A stretch of DNA of 64,000 bases from Acorus gramineus (lineage: Eukaryota; Streptophyta; Magnoliopsida; Acorales; Acoraceae), in the NCBI GenBank assembly GCA_030737835.1, contig CM060854.1:19572036-19636035 (forward strand), written 5' to 3'. This document shows positions 1 to 13,594 of the stretch, one piece after another. Below the pieces are notes generated by a model. It did not search any database and had not been told where the DNA came from. It saw nothing but the letters and a program-made list of their open reading frames with translations. Every line of letters begins with the position of its first letter. Positions within the stretch are counted from its first letter, which is position 1. A program made the translations under genes and the position numbers.

Positions 1-405
1 ATTATTTTCCTGTGTATAACTCTAATATTGTCATGCAGATTTCTTTAATGGAGGAACATGGGTTTTATGAGCGAGCACTGGACGAGTTGTACAAGAAAGA
101 GGCTAAAATAGTAAGACTCTATATGTATGGTGCCGTTGCATATGTAACATAGAAACAGGAGCGCAAACATTTCTGAGATTGGAATATGCCTTGTTTTCCA
201 GGTGGATAAGTTGGCATATAAGGAGCAACAGGTTTCTTTACTAGAAAAGCTTGGTCGCACAGAAGAAGGAGAGAAAGTATACAAGATATTACTTTTTATG
301 AACCCTGACAACTATAGGTAAGGTGGTCTTTCGCATGAGCACTTATGTCGCAATGAAGCTGGGAGGATGAAACTACAATATTGATCATGTTCCTATGATT
401 GAGCA

Positions 406-836
406 CCTTGTCACCGGTACAGAATTTGCGAATAATGTGGCAGGGGCAATAATTCTCAATACGGTAAAATTCGGGAAAAAGACGGGAAAAATTCGGAACA
501 ATAAAAAATAAAAATAAAATAGATCAGCAATCTTTAAATGTTTAAGACTTGAAACATAGTACTTTAGGCCAAGTAAATTAATCAAAACATAACATTGACA
601 TTTACTAGTTTATAGTTCAAACTTCAAATGCATCAAAATATCACAAAAAGTCAAAATGCATTTAATACAGGTTTAATACGTGTTTAATATGTGTTTAATA
701 CGAGTAATACGCATTTAATTGGGTAAAACATGTACTTTTCTTTTAAGGCTCAATCAATACGGGATTAACACCTTTTCTATTTAATGCGCGTTTAATACGC
801 GAATTATTTATTAATTCAGCATTATCGGTAACAAGG
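406..836. mobile_element. small TIR element in NAA15 intron 8 (copy 1), 8-bp TSD
   Basis: The ends are inverted repeats, CCTTGTCACCGGTA on the left and CGGTAACAAGG on the right. They are flanked by the perfect 8-bp direct repeat ATTGAGCA at 398-405 and 837-844, which fits a hAT-type non-autonomous insertion. The inside is AT-rich with repeated TTTAATACG-type words. There is no coding capacity. It is also present in copy 2, so it predates the duplication. Confidence 0.7.
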
Positions 837-3261
837 ATTGAGCATGACCATGTATGTAGAACAATCAGTTGAATATTCTTTGCTAAGATATTGTAAAATC
901 ATTTGATGATCTAGCTGGGTTTCTTGTTTTTTCTTCTTTCGTACCAGTGATTTTATTTGATTTGGTAAATTTTTTTTTTCCAATAGGTTTCTTTTGTGTG
1001 ATGGGAGAACCTCTGCTTCTTTTTGTAATTATCAAATAGTATACCAAACACTTTTCAAGGGTCTGTTGTACCATATTAGTTAAAACATCCCTTGAAATAT
1101 GCAATACAGCTTGACAATTTACTTTTGTTGATCTTCCATCTCTGATCAAGGGATTCTATTTATCACCATAAGTTTTTGGTGGCCCTTTTGTTTCTTCCTT
1201 TTAGTTCATTGATATGTTTTTCTAAAGAGTAATCTTGAACTTCATATTGTGCAACATGTCTTCAAATTGGACCATTTGAATGCTCCTAATTCTCCTGAAC
1301 AGTGCTATCAAATAAATGCCTACAGAAAATTTAAATTGATATCCATATGGATCTATGCCCAATTCAACTCAGTATTCCAGTTCAGTGGTTGTTCCCATAG
1401 ATGGCCTGATATCATTCATATGTTTTTTTTACGACCTGAAATGCTTTATCATATTAAATGAATCAGTTCGTGTGATGATGGGTAAGAACTTGAAGCCCTC
1501 AATCAGTTTTTTTTATATATGAAACCAATTAAGATATTCAGGGTTTGACTGAAGGATGTGGATCTTAAATCAACCTTATGCTCCTCCTAGCATATAGTTT
1601 GGTGGACTCTAGTATTATATTTCCTACTGCACAAGCATGAAGCATCTCATATGAAAAGCTTGTTTACACATGAATTTGTTTCTCCTTCCCATAGTGCACT
1701 TGTGTATTTCACTCACTTGACTATACAATTGGAAATACTAGTGAATTTGACATAAGAATTCTCTTTATATATGGATACGCACTACAGGAAAAATAATGTA
1801 TTTGTTGCTTAGGTTTTCCCAGGCACATTCTTGGCTCATATAAAGAGAACAAAAGTTACATTCAACTGCTCTGACTGTTGTATTTTATTTAATATTTGGT
1901 AGATTATTGTGTAATTCAGGTATTATTCGGGTCTGCAAAAATGCCTAGGACTATATTCTGAAAAAAGCCAGTTCACATCCGATGAAGCTGATCGATTATG
2001 TGCCCTGTATAAAGAACTTAGGGAGCAATACAAGTGGTCATCTGCAGTTCGGGTAAAATAATTGATAAAGTACTTGATTTTCAGTCTGGAATATTTTTCC
2101 ATACCATAAAAATTTGAAGTCCAGAATGCTGGCTGACACTTGCTATACTTTCTACCTTTGCTGGGATGGTTTCTGTAGTTATCTACCATATTTTGCTCAG
2201 ATCCATATTGTCAATTTTGCTAGGTTAGTTTTTGTTAGTTTTGATAACTTTTTGTGGCATTCGTTTATTATTGAATATTTGAATTTCAGATTATCAAGGC
2301 TGTTGATTGTTGATTCTTTAAAATTAACTTATCACTGTTTTTTTACCAAGTGAATGACCTTGTAGTTTGATGGAAGCCAAATAAAATAAAATTATAAGAG
2401 CACACTTCGATGATACTGCAGGCAGAACTGGAAATCAATATCTTTGTTCCTAATTTCAAGTGTGCGGTGATATATTTTCTCAAGATATTTACTTATATGC
2501 CTGTCTTACCATAGTACGGATATGCTATCATTTAGCGAGTTATACACATTATTCAACATTTCATGACTTGTCTTTTGTGGTGTGCTTCTCAGCGAATACC
2601 ACTTGACTTTCTTCAATTTGAAAAGTTCCGGGAGGCTGCTGAAAATTATATTAGACCTCTCTTGACCAAGGTAGTTCAAATGTGATATTAATAGTTTTAT
2701 ATACTTTGTATTGACAGGGTTAATATGACATTTCAGTTTATGTAATACTGCTTTCCTTGTTGACATATCCATGTTGCTTGTCATTTATTTAGTAACTTAA
2801 GTTGATTTAAAATTTGAAAATAAAAGGTTGGCCAAACTAAGATGATATTTGTTTCTTATTTTGTGCATTAGGGGGTTCCTTCGTTGTTCTCTGACCTTTC
2901 TCCCTTGTACGATCAGCCTGGCAAGGTTGGTTGATGATGTTACACTTAATTTGCTTGGAATTTTATTATATATTTCTTGAAATAGATACTTACGTGTTTA
3001 GTTGAGTTTCATCATGTCACTTGTGCAGGCAGATATTCTTGAGAAAGTAATTCTTGATCTTGAAGATTCAATTAGAAGTACTGGTGGATTTCCTGGGAGG
3101 TAATCTATAATAACAAGTATCTGTTTTCTGTTACATTATGTTTTTTTTCTTTCAATGAGTGAATATCATGTAGACTGTCCTGCATCAAAAGAGAATGTTC
3201 ATGCATACTCTGTGTGCGCACGCGCGCGTCTCATGTGTTATAATATGGTATTTATTTATTT

Positions 3262-3331
3262 GTTTATACTAATTAAAATGAATTCATTAAAATTTGTTTA
3301 TACTAATTAAAATGAATTCATTAAAATGACA
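3262..3331. repeat. 32-bp tandem duplication before NAA15 exon 13
   Basis: A unit containing TTTATACTAATTAAAATG and ending ATTCATTAAAAT occurs twice in a row immediately upstream of the exon-13 acceptor. An alternating purine-pyrimidine run (gtgcgcacgcgcgcg) lies just before it at about 3211-3226. The same arrangement is in copy 2 near 56245-56320. Confidence 0.7.
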
Positions 3332-5129
3332 GGGCACAGAAAGAGCCCCCATCAACACTCTTGTGGACTTTGTTTTTGTTGGCTCAGGTTGACCTGCTGT
3401 TTAGATTTGCTTTTCATTTGTTTGTGGAGTTTTTATGGGATTTATGATTCAGAATGTCACTAAGGAATTTCATAACATTGCAGCATTATGACAGAAGAGG
3501 TCAGTGCGATATTGCTCTTGCTAAAATTAATGAGGCTATCGAACATACTCCAACTGTAATTGATCTGTACTCTGTGAAGGTATGTTTCCATTCATTCTGT
3601 TTTCCTTTCTTGGAAACCATATTTGAAGTCACTGATGTGTTTTTCTTGTTAAAAAAGTTTTTTAGTATTTCGCCTTTTTTTTATATAATGCACAGAAGAC
3701 CTATCTGTGACACAATTTGTATTTTGATGATGTAAATTTTGGTTATTTTTGTATTCTTACAATAAGTCCTGGTTGGTTTTGTATTCTTACAACTATTTGT
3801 TATCTGTGAGTTTAATGATGCTCTATGCTATATATATATATGAAAATTCTGGTATGGTAATTAAAATTCATCCAAGGGAAAAACCTTTTTTAGGTTGGAG
3901 TCAAAACCAGAAAATGATAGTGCTTGATTAACGAGAATTTTAAAGCATGAAGAAAAATAATCTCATGCAAGAGCATAATCACCTTTAGTTCTGACCTTCA
4001 TGTGATCTTGCCTTGGTTGGATATTTATATAATGTCCACTTGTCCAGTTTGACTTCCAGATGATTTATTCTTTTTAAGTGACCATTGATAAATTTTCAAA
4101 GATTTCATGGCATATTTGTGGTCCTATCATCTTTCCTTCTACATTTTTCTTTCTTTTTTTGTTAAACAACCTTACTTTCTTGCGTTATATCTATACTTTC
4201 CCATTAACCATACTGTGGACATGACCTAGTTGCACAGACAAATTCTCCTTCATCAACTGGACCTTGTTCAGGACAACTCTGCGGTTGATTGGTGATGTCA
4301 GTTCTATCGGGACTCTAGATATGGTCCTTAGGAAGATTGATATCAGTTTGACAATCATTGATGAAACATTTCTGAATTATTTGTAAAACATCTTTTTAAG
4401 TCGGCCCAGGGTTTTGTTTATCGTAATGAATTTTTGGACAAAAGCTAGATAAATTAAATTTATGTCTTCAATTAACCATGCCACTAATTTATGCATTTGT
4501 ATCGGGTAAGAGAAGTACTTTTCATTATTAATTCATTCAAATCAGAAAACATATCATCATGGATTTGCTTAAATTTTAGCTTTTCATGTTGCATCTTAAT
4601 GACACCCTCCTTTATTAAATAACAGAGCAGAATACTTAAACACGCCGGTGACCTGCCAGCAGCTGCGAATTTGGCAGATGAAGCTAGGTCAATGGATCTG
4701 GCAGATCGTTTCTTGAACAGTGAATGTGTAAAGCGTATGCTTCAAGCTGACCAAGTAAGTATAATGGCTTCTCATGGGGATCAAGTTCATTCCCTCAATG
4801 CTGTTGTTTTTTTAAAGTGTTTGAAACTATAGAAGTTTAGGCAAAACCGTAGAAGTTTAGGCGAGACTCTTGGAGCACTTGAAATGCTAGATTTGGGCCT
4901 CTCAAATTTTGTCTGCAACATCATCATCCCAATGCAACTACATATTTATGGTTCAATTGAGCGGTTACAAAGATTTGAGTACGTCTATTTCTATTATTCA
5001 ATTACTGTGGTCAGTTAAACTATTTCTTTTCTGCTAGAGGTATCTCACACAAATTCATTATGCCCTTAAACGGTGTATTCCAAATTTTTCATCTGTTATG
5101 TCAGTTTTTCCTACTCAATTGTTAAATTT

Positions 5130-5745
5130 AAGTGAGAAAGGTGTGGGATTTAATTCGAATCAAAGTAGATAAATTTCTTTTTCTCACTCTCTCGATCATC
5201 AAAGATAGAAAAAAAAATGAACTAAGCTTTTTGTTGCTTATTCAAAACATCAGAATTGATGGGAAATGGTTATGGAGAAGCAAACTGAACCACCTTGCAT
5301 TGAGGCATAGGTTTCCAATAGTGCTGGGTATATATGGTGATCAGATGCAAATTTCGTATGGAAGATCTTATGCATGGTTAATTTCCTCTTGTTCAAGTAG
5401 TTTTTCAAGACCCTTTTTATGTGTGAAGCTGGGAAATTTTCCATGATGCTTCCTCATGGCGTCTGGGCTACTTGGCTCACCAGAAATGAAAAGCTATTCC
5501 ACAGGAAGGCTGCTATGTAGAGAACTTGGGCCCTGGGCATCTATTGTATGTTTTCTCAGATTGAGCCATTAATTTTCTCAAAGCTGAAAAATGTATCTAT
5601 AGATATGGAGGAGTTTTCTTCTGTTGGGGAGGGGCTTGAGGGTCCCCAACCCCCATGTCCCTTTTATTTTTCCCTTCCTCTGTTGTACCCAGTGGAATTG
5701 GTGAACTACCTCTCTCTCCAAAAAAGAAGAAATTATTATTTTTTT
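5130..5745 (+). mobile_element. decayed LINE 3' fragment in NAA15 intron 15 (copy 1)
   Basis: Broken reading frames contain GKWLWR and [15 protein letters not shown], words typical of the C-terminal part of plant L1-type LINE ORF2 (RNase H/zf-RVT region). They are followed by a GC-richer tail with GGTCCCCAACCCCC and an A-rich end. Stops and frame changes are frequent. No target duplication was resolved. Confidence 0.5.
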
Positions 5746-8700
5746 ATATGGGAAGTTAATTTTTTTTTCCTTTTTGACTTATTATGTGAAGGTGGACCTG
5801 GCAGAAAAAACAGTGGTTTTGTTCACCAAGGAAGGGGACCAGCATAATAACCTGCATGATATGCAATGCATGTGGTGCGATTTCGTACTTAGTGGTTTCT
5901 AACTATTGCTAAAGTAAATAACTACAATGCTCATCTCTTTTAAAATTATTGCTCATGCAATTTGAGAAGGTATGAACTTGCTTCTGGTGAAAGTTATCTC
6001 CGCCAAGGTGATCTAGGTCGTGCTTTGAAAAATTTCTTGGCGGTTGAAAAGCACTATGCAGATATCACTGAAGATCAGTTTGACTTCCACTCATACTGCT
6101 TACGTAAAATGACTCTGCGAGCATATGTGAGAATGCTGAAATTTCAGGATCATTTGCATGCACATCCATATTTTCATAAAGCTGCAGCTGGAGCTATCAG
6201 GTTCTTTTTTTTTTTTTTTTAGTTTTTAATATTATATCATTTCCCTCCTAATTACTATTATTATATATTTGTCTTATCCACACAGCTTTCCAAATTTTTA
6301 TTCACCGGTTTGCATATTTGATGTTTTCATGTTAACCTGTGAAATCTATTTTGGTTTGATTTTTAATATATCTACAATGCTCAAGTGCAGATGCTACATG
6401 AAGCTGTATGATTCTCCTCCAAAATCCGCAGCTGAAGAAGATGATGAATCATCAAAACTGCTTCCCTCTCAGAAAAAGAAATTGAAACAAAAGCAGAAGA
6501 AAGCAGAAGCCCGTGCAAGAAAGGTCCATTTGGATTTATCTGTTCTTGTTTAACATGTAAAATGGAAAAACAATTCTAATGCCATCTCAAATTGTCTCAG
6601 GAAGCCGAAGAGAAAAATGAAGAAGAATCCAATACTTCAAATACATCTAAATCTGGCAAGAGGCAACCTAATAGACCAGTTGATTTAGACCCCCACGGGG
6701 AGAAATTATTGCAGGTGTATTTCTAGTTGATTGATGCATTGCCTTGATAAATAGGTTAAGAATATTGCCTCGCAAATATTGGAGTGATCGTCCAATTGTT
6801 TGAATAGGCAATGCAATTTTGCAGGTTGAAAATCCATTACAGGAAGCTACCAAATATTTGAAGCTCCTTCAGAAGAATTCAGCAGAGTCCATGGAAACAC
6901 ATTTACTTTCTTTTGAGCTGAACATGAGAAAACAGAAAGTTTTACTTGCTTTTCAGGTAAGCATCCATTTTCTGAAATTTTCATTGAATTTTGAAGTTTG
7001 TATTCCTCCGTGCACTGTTATTACTCCAAACCTGTGTAGTTTGTCTTGAAGAATATTTTCTCTCGATCACTTCTTTTTGTGGTTTGTGATATGCAATGTG
7101 ATACCGATCTCGTCGTGATGGACTTTTGCAACCATTCTTTTGCATTGTTTATTATGGTCAAAATCATTCTCAAGTTAATCATCTTTCTCTACAAACCACT
7201 TAAATGTAAAGAGAAGGTGGGACACCTCTCTAATACCTCCATTCCATATTCTATTTGTAGTGAAAACTATATTAGAATTTAGATTATAAGTTCATGAAGA
7301 ATCTCAGGGTGTCAATATCTAGCATTTTTATCTTCAATTATGCTTGGAAGGTAGCAAGGTTTATTTATCTGAGAGGCATTAAAGGGATTCACTTCCATTT
7401 AGTTGGCCTTATGTTGTTTTTTTGTTGGTTACTGACCTCTGTTACATTACCTCTTCAAAGGTTGACACAATTCTTGGTACATTATTCTCTGTTCATGCAT
7501 CTGTGTCGATATTAGCGGTAGATGTACATGACAATAATATCTATTTCTTTGAATTCTTCTCATACGCTGAATATAACTATTGCCATCTAAAGTGTATTTG
7601 AATTTTATTGGAGTTTGACTTTTTTCTATTGCTTTTTTGAGGTCGTTTATTCGTGAACTGAAAGGCTGTTTTGACTCAATCATTGCATGCATCCAGGCTT
7701 TGAAGCAGCTTCTGAAATTGGATCCAGACAATCCAGATTCCCATCGTTGCTTGGTATGACATTTTGAGTAATATGTATTACTTTTTTTCTGTATTTTTAT
7801 ATTGACAAGTGAGCTTTCATTGCATGTCTCATGTAACATGGGTACACAAGCCACTACATTCTGTCATGCTAAGCATGTCTTTGGTTAGATTTTGGTTTAT
7901 AAGCTTCGAGTTTGCCTTTAACTTGTGATAATCTCTTTTGGTTGTAGATAAGATTCTTTCACAAGGTGAGCAGTTTTGGAGGTCCAGTCACTGATTCAGA
8001 GAAACTTATTTCTAAAGTTTTAGAAGTAGAGCGACCAATGCTGAGGTCTTAATGACAAACCTCTTTTTTGGTCTTGCTGATTTACATGGATAATTCTGTC
8101 CTTTACGTCTTTTTAACTACATTTGTCATTTGCAGTCAATTGCATGAAAAGACATTGGTCGAAGCAAACAGATCTCTCCTTGAGAAACATACAGGTATGT
8201 TGTCCAGAGTCTAAAATTTTCTTGCACTTAATTGTTGGTCATAACTGTGATTTCTTTTTTTTTTTTGAATGTCAGATTCCCTGATGCATAGAGCAGCAGT
8301 AGCAGAAATGCTACATCTTCTGGAACCCAATAAGAAGATAGAGGCAATTAAGCTGATAGAGGATTCAGCTAATAGAACTGTGGCAAAGTAATAAATTTTC
8401 AAATAAATAAACATATATTTTATTTGGCAGAACTTGTGATTCTGTCATTAGTCTTTAGAAAAAAATGTTCAAGGGTTTTGAATTTGTGCAGAAATGGAGC
8501 CCTAGGACCAGTTCTGGAATGGAGTCTCAAAGACTGTATCAGTGTTCACAAACTGCTTGAGACAGTGTTGATTGATCTGGATGCTGCCTCTAGTGAGTGC
8601 TTTGAGCGATTTCTTGCACAGTGTTTCAAGTTTCAGAACCAACCATAATGTTTTTCATTTTTGTTTGTCTTAAATTATATTAGTTTTGGATGGATAGTAG

Positions 8701-9283
8701 GAATGAAGGATACATGCCTCAGGGTATAGTTATAAAGGTTTATTTTAAATTATCAGTTTATCTATGCTATTTTTGAGGATTAAACCTCTTCTTCCCTTAT
8801 CCACCCTCTTAGGGGCTTAACATTAATTGCTTTTCACATCATTGTCAAAAAAAGGGAAAAAAAATTCTCCTTGGTGCTTTCATCTCTTCTCATCATGTTG
8901 ATATAATTCAACTATATTCTTGTTGTTTCCTTCTTGTAATGACCCATCTGTGTGTTTTCATGATCATCCATGCATGCTTATACCTCACCACTCTTAATTC
9001 CTTTTTAAATGCATGTCACCCTGAAAACTCATGGAAGATCTCATACCCAAGATACTATGAAATTAGAGGATCCAGGCTCAGTTTTCCTTTTACTTGCATA
9101 TTTCTAGAGTTGTTCAACCATCAAAATTTTCTGGTCAGCCAAATAGATGTTTTCTAACAACTATACTAACCCAAGTTTTATTTAACAGATACATTTGATA
9201 TGTGTGGACTTATCATCTGAAAACTTCCTTCAGACTTTGTTTATCAGTTAATTTAATCTATGATTTAGATATTTAGCGCGTTA

Positions 9284-9352
9284 GTTTTTTTTTTTTTTTG
9301 ATGAAAGTTAGGCACCCTACCACAATTTTATTTAAACTGAGGCAAGTGCCAT
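9284..9352 (-). mobile_element. short retroposon tail in NAA15 intron 25 (copy 1)
   Basis: A T-run at about 9284-9299 is followed by about 50 bases reading like the reverse complement of a plant LINE/SINE 3' end (GATGAAAGTTAGGCACCC...). ATTTAGCGC flanks it on both sides, near 9272 and 9354, which fits a target duplication. The counterpart in copy 2 is near 62278-62345. Confidence 0.5.
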
Positions 9353-9549
9353 GATTTAGCGCATAAGGTTGTAACTCCGATTTCTTTTTTTCACATGTAG
9401 GATGGAAAGTGCGATGTGCAGAATATTTCCCTTGCTCGAGTTATTTCGAAGGCATCCAAAGCTCTCCACGGAGCATGCTGAATTCGAGTTGTTGGAAAAT
9501 GGAGGGATCATCCACGCAGAGACTGAAAACAGAAATGCTCATTCATTGA

Positions 9550-10138
9550 ATGGAAAACTAGCTTCGTTCAAGCACTTAGCCGTCTAATCTGTTCAACATT
9601 CTTTAGAGGATGACAGAAATATCTGACAGCATACACATAGTGCCCAGTCACAGAAAAATAATGAAAGACAGCTTTGTTGAGCTTCACAAAGAATTCGGGC
9701 TAAGCGAAGTGGAGAGACTGCTGTTAATTTTGGACTGCTTCTGATTCAAATTCGATGTGTATAATTTAGATTGCTGTTGCAAAATGCAACTTCAAAGCTT
9801 CCACTCCCCCAATTTGTTTTTCCCCCTCTTTTAGTCAGTACACTTAAAAATTGTGACATTCCAAAGGTTGGATGATGTGCATCTTTTTGGAGGAAAAAAA
9901 ACCATGTATGTTCTTGGAGTGGATATGTAGGTGTTTTAAATTATGCCTTCCCATGTATTAAACTTAATTTTTGTAAGGAAACCAGTAATGAAAAATTTTG
10001 GTATTGAATTCGGTTTGCAGTTTCTATATTCTTTCCTATTTCATGTGGCTAAAAATGTCATGATTTTGACATGATGTTTAGTGGTCCATTATTGGCCCTC
10101 TATCTGAGGATTTGCTTCTGAAGAGTTGGTTACTGCAC
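9550..10138 (+). other. NAA15 copy 1 3' UTR and downstream flank
   Basis: This stretch holds the frame that copy 2 uses to finish its protein (FKHLAV, stop at 9585-9587 in the unshifted frame), then untranslated DNA. AT-rich sequence around 9955-10000 is the likely polyadenylation region, but no AATAAA is well placed. No other gene is seen. Confidence 0.5.
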
Positions 10139-10373
10139 ATACATAGAGGGGTGTTTGGTTACACTTATATTCAGGGCTTATTTGGCTTAAAGCTGAATTT
10201 CTGTGTTAAGCTTGTTTGGTTGGACATCCTATAAGCACTGATTTAAAACCTGTTTCAGCCCTTTTAAGCAAAAAAATTTCAGCTTTCAATACCCCACTTA
10301 TAAATCAGCTAACGCATTCAGTGGTTCGGACCGACCTGTGAAAAGATGCAAATACCCTTGGAAATTTCGAAAA

Positions 10374-10731
10374 TTACATGTGGTATTTAAACCGACTTCT
10401 CTGAAGAGGCCCTCTCTCTCCTCCATTTTTGTTCGCCGAAAACCCCTCTTTCAGAGGTTTGTGAGAGACGAAAACCGAGTGGGTGAAAGAAACAGATCGA
10501 GCAGATGATGATTTTGTGTGTCGGAGTGCCAATAACAGCAAGATAAACCTTCGATCAAAGATATGCTTCGAGAAAATCAGGTTGTTTGTTGACTGATCCT
10601 CAGTCCGATCTGCCCATTCCTCACGAAACGCTCGGATACACACCGATCTTCATTGCACCGTCACCGGCGAACCTTCCGACTCTCCGATCTGCATCATAAC
10701 CTCTTTGGATCTCCTCTTGTCCAACGATCTA
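10374..10731 (+). other. 5'-UTR-like exon inside the 4.3-kb insertion
   Basis: GC-richer sequence with CT-rich runs and no long plus-strand frame. It ends at GATCTAG followed by a good donor (gtaaaac at 10732). It resembles the leader exon of a captured gene. I could not connect it in frame with the AIG2-like exons by any visible start codon. It may come from the same donor gene or a different one. Confidence 0.35.
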
Positions 10732-11798
10732 GGTAAAACCGACCAGATCTCCTCCGTTCATGTTTATGTGCTTCAGATCTATTGATCTTAAACTGTCTAG
10801 GGTTTCATGGAGATGAATCTATATGGAGTGTCGGCTGGAATGTGTGATTTTTTCCTGTATTGTGTTGATCAATGTGTTTGATTGATAGCTTTGTTATGTG
10901 CAATACTTGATTTGTTATGTGCAATAGCTTTGATTTTAGGGTCGGATTGTCTAAACATTATATGATTTTGTTGATTTGTGATGCTCTGATTTGTGTGGAT
11001 TTTTCAATGTTTCCATGCATATTTGGTTGAACAATTGATTTTTGTTTAAAAAAATACGACATTGTTTGAAAAATATGTGAAGAAGTTGATCGATCTCTTG
11101 CATCCTCTCATTTGTTTATACGACTCCTTCTCAAAATGGTCATACCTTTTCCCATTCCTACATTAATGAAAAAATCCCACATATCCATGAATGTAATTGT
11201 TTGTGCTATTAGGACCTGTAATTGCACACACAATGAGGATTTCATATATGATATCATTTAAGCTTAAAAAAATTGTGTATTGCATGTCACCTCTGATATC
11301 ATTTAACCACAGTTCCCGTGGGGATGACTCTATTGGTTTTTCTTTATAAAAATATGATATTGTTTATTGATCTTTGAAGAAGTTGCTCATCATTAGGAAT
11401 TCCAGTACAGTATGCAAAGGTTTGTTCAAAATCTATATTCCTCCCCTTGTTTATAAAGATCCTATACAACTCAATCTTTAGTATTTATGTATATTGTATG
11501 CTTTAATAGGATTATTAAATGCTTAGATAGCAAAAAATTAGAGGGATAATTGAGTTTTTGGAAAGGACCAGATACAAAATGACTGGCTCATCTGCACAAC
11601 TTGAACAAGCCCATCTTTAACTGGGAAATCAAGTAGAATGCTTAGTTAACCTGGAAAGAGATCTATAACCAGTGGCATTATGAGTAACTCTGTTTTTTTA
11701 AGCACTCTTCAATCACCTTTTCTTGATGGATTTCAGATTATCCTTTTGCTTCTGTCACGTCTTGGCAACCTGCTCATCACTTTCTCTAAATGCTGCAG

Positions 11799-13594
11799 GT
11801 TCTTTTGGGTATTACAGACCCAGAGTTGGATGTTCTAGATACGTTTGAGGATGTTGAGTACATGAGGAGGCCCATCAATGTATCTTTGGCTGTGAGTGTT
11901 TGCATGTTGATAATCCCTTTGATATATGTTTAAATGAATTATTGGATTATGATAATTGTTCATTTAATGAGAACCAAAAGATCTCAAACCAGCAGAGTTA
12001 GGAATAAAGATACTGGTTGATAAACTTGAAAAGAAAGATTTGTCTAGCAAATCGAAACTAAGATGGATGTATACAATATAATTGCAGTATAATCTTCCTA
12101 CCAGTCTACCATTGTGCCTGTAACTGATAGTTGGTATTACATGAATTTATCTGTTGAAAACAATTGGAGTATGGGTTATGGGAGATTGTCTATTTTGGAG
12201 AATCAGTTGCTTCTGCATTCATTTGGTCATTATGTGAAGCCTTTTTAATTCATGTGACTGTTTTCTATCTCACTAAACAATAGATGATGTATTTCAGGAT
12301 GGACCAGAGAAGTTACAAGCATATACATATGTTTGGAAAAACAAAAGTGACCCTGACTTGTATGGAGACTGGGATTTTGAGGTTAGAATTTTTTCTCACT
12401 CACTTCATATCTCTATGAGTTTCTCTTGGTCTGTGCATTTGATCAGCAAAAACATTCAGTTATTTGCTAATATTTTCACATGGCAGATCAAATTATCAGT
12501 ACTTTTATGTGTATGTCTATATAAAAATCCTATAAATCATGATTAGACTTTTCTTGGAGAAATTGCGTATGTCTAGAATTTTAGCATAGCAAAGTTTATA
12601 AATCCCACCCCTTACTGTTGACGAACAGGTTACACTGTTAATACTTAGTCGTTACATATTAAATACAAATTGCCCATGCTTTTCTTGGTTGCGCAGAAAT
12701 GAGAAAAAGAATAATAAAATATGGAGTTACTTTTTCCAGCTTTAAATCTTTAATTGATTTGTGCATTAGACTTTTATACATGCATTTATCATACATCCAT
12801 GCTTGCATGATGATGCATCCTTCAAAGACATGCATGCAAGTTGCGTCAATAAAACTGTGTCATAGAATGTGCTGGAACCTCCTCTTAATATGATGTCTGA
12901 ATATCCATGAATACCATGCTAAATAGATGTGGTTCATTGTAAGTTTTGTTATCCTCGTCCATCTGTTATCTAATAACATAATGGGGAATTCCCCAAAGAT
13001 TATGCCAAAATTAAAGAGATTATAGGTAAACATGTACGAATCCTGTCAGTCCCTTTCCCTGGGATTTAGGCATCATGTATTGGGAAACCATGGTAAAGCA
13101 AGCCTATATTTATTGGCCGGCCATAGCAGTATAGATGAATATACCAAATGATCAAATAGTCGCTGGCTTTACCTATAACTAGACTGGTTGGACATTGATT
13201 TGAGAAAACCACTAATTTTTTAGGGTGAGGCTTAAAGTAAATTAGTTGGGAACAAAAAGTTGGCTTTCAACTGATGTATGTAAATTTGTTTTCAGATAAG
13301 GAGAGAAAAGTCTTGCTCTGTACATGTTACTATGCATAAATTAGGGTATTATATATGGTCAGGATGTTTCCATTCAGATGGTTGGAAGAGCTGTTTTAAT
13401 TACACCATGTCATGTGTTCATCAGCTGATGTTTGCTTCTCATGGGATGTGTTGAAGGATTGGAAGAAATTGCACCTGAAGGATTTTCTTGAGATGACTGA
13501 AGGTTTCATGGAAGAGCACGAGCAGCCTGAATCCAAACCGAGGGTGGCCATCAATGAATCCTTTTTCCAACAGGGCGATTCTCAAGTATCTTGA
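11799..13594 (+). pseudogene. AIG2-like (gamma-glutamylcyclotransferase fold) gene fragment, N-terminus missing
   Basis: Three exons with proper splice sites join in phase: 11799-11891 (VLLGITDPELDVLDTFEDVE...), 12298-12381 (LQAYTYVWKNKSDPDLYGDWDFE) and 13457-13594 (DWKKLHLKDFLEMTEGFMEE..., stop TGA). This is the C-terminal two thirds of plant AIG2-like proteins, including the conserved Y(G/V)W..DWDFE block. The N-terminal exon with the family's YGTL/YGSL substrate loop is absent between 10139 and 11798. The piece lies wholly inside the 4.3-kb insertion, so it is probably a transduplicated fragment. A chimeric transcript with the upstream leader is possible. Confidence 0.7.

Larger units (their letters stand above)
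39..9549 (+). pseudogene. NAA15: NAA15, copy 1 (exons 7-26; C-terminal frameshift)
   Basis: Auxiliary, ribosome-anchoring subunit of the NatA N-terminal acetyltransferase; a helical TPR protein. Exons (numbered as in copy 2): 39-110, 202-317, 1920-2052, 2593-2670, 2872-2925, 3029-3099, 3333-3387, 3484-3579, 4626-4754, 5792-5874, 5970-6200, 6391-6523, 6601-6714, 6825-6956, 7697-7753, 7948-8045, 8136-8194, 8276-8387, 8492-8592, 9401-9549. All junctions are GT..AG and in phase. The protein matches plant NAA15, for example [32 protein letters not shown] and the basic [10 protein letters not shown] stretch. Exons 1-6 lie left of the window, so whether the gene is complete is unknown. In the last exon one G is missing between 9465 and 9466 relative to copy 2. 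After residue 858 the frame changes, gives 27 foreign residues and stops at 9547-9549; the family ending FKHLAV is lost. It may still be expressed with an altered tail. Confidence 0.88.
1..10138. repeat. segmental duplication, copy A (first block)
   Basis: This block is collinear with 52968-63128 over its whole length, covering exons, introns and 3' flank. Differences are scattered substitutions and small indels. The homology already exists at base 1, so the left boundary is outside the window. On the right it is broken at about 10139 by the 4.3-kb insertion and resumes at about 14449. Confidence 0.95.

Noticed and set aside
7447-7854. 135-codon minus-strand ORF, also at 60440-60847
   Set aside because: It lies over intron 20, exon 21 and the start of intron 21 of NAA15 on the other strand and has no recognisable motif. 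Its conservation reflects the duplication only.
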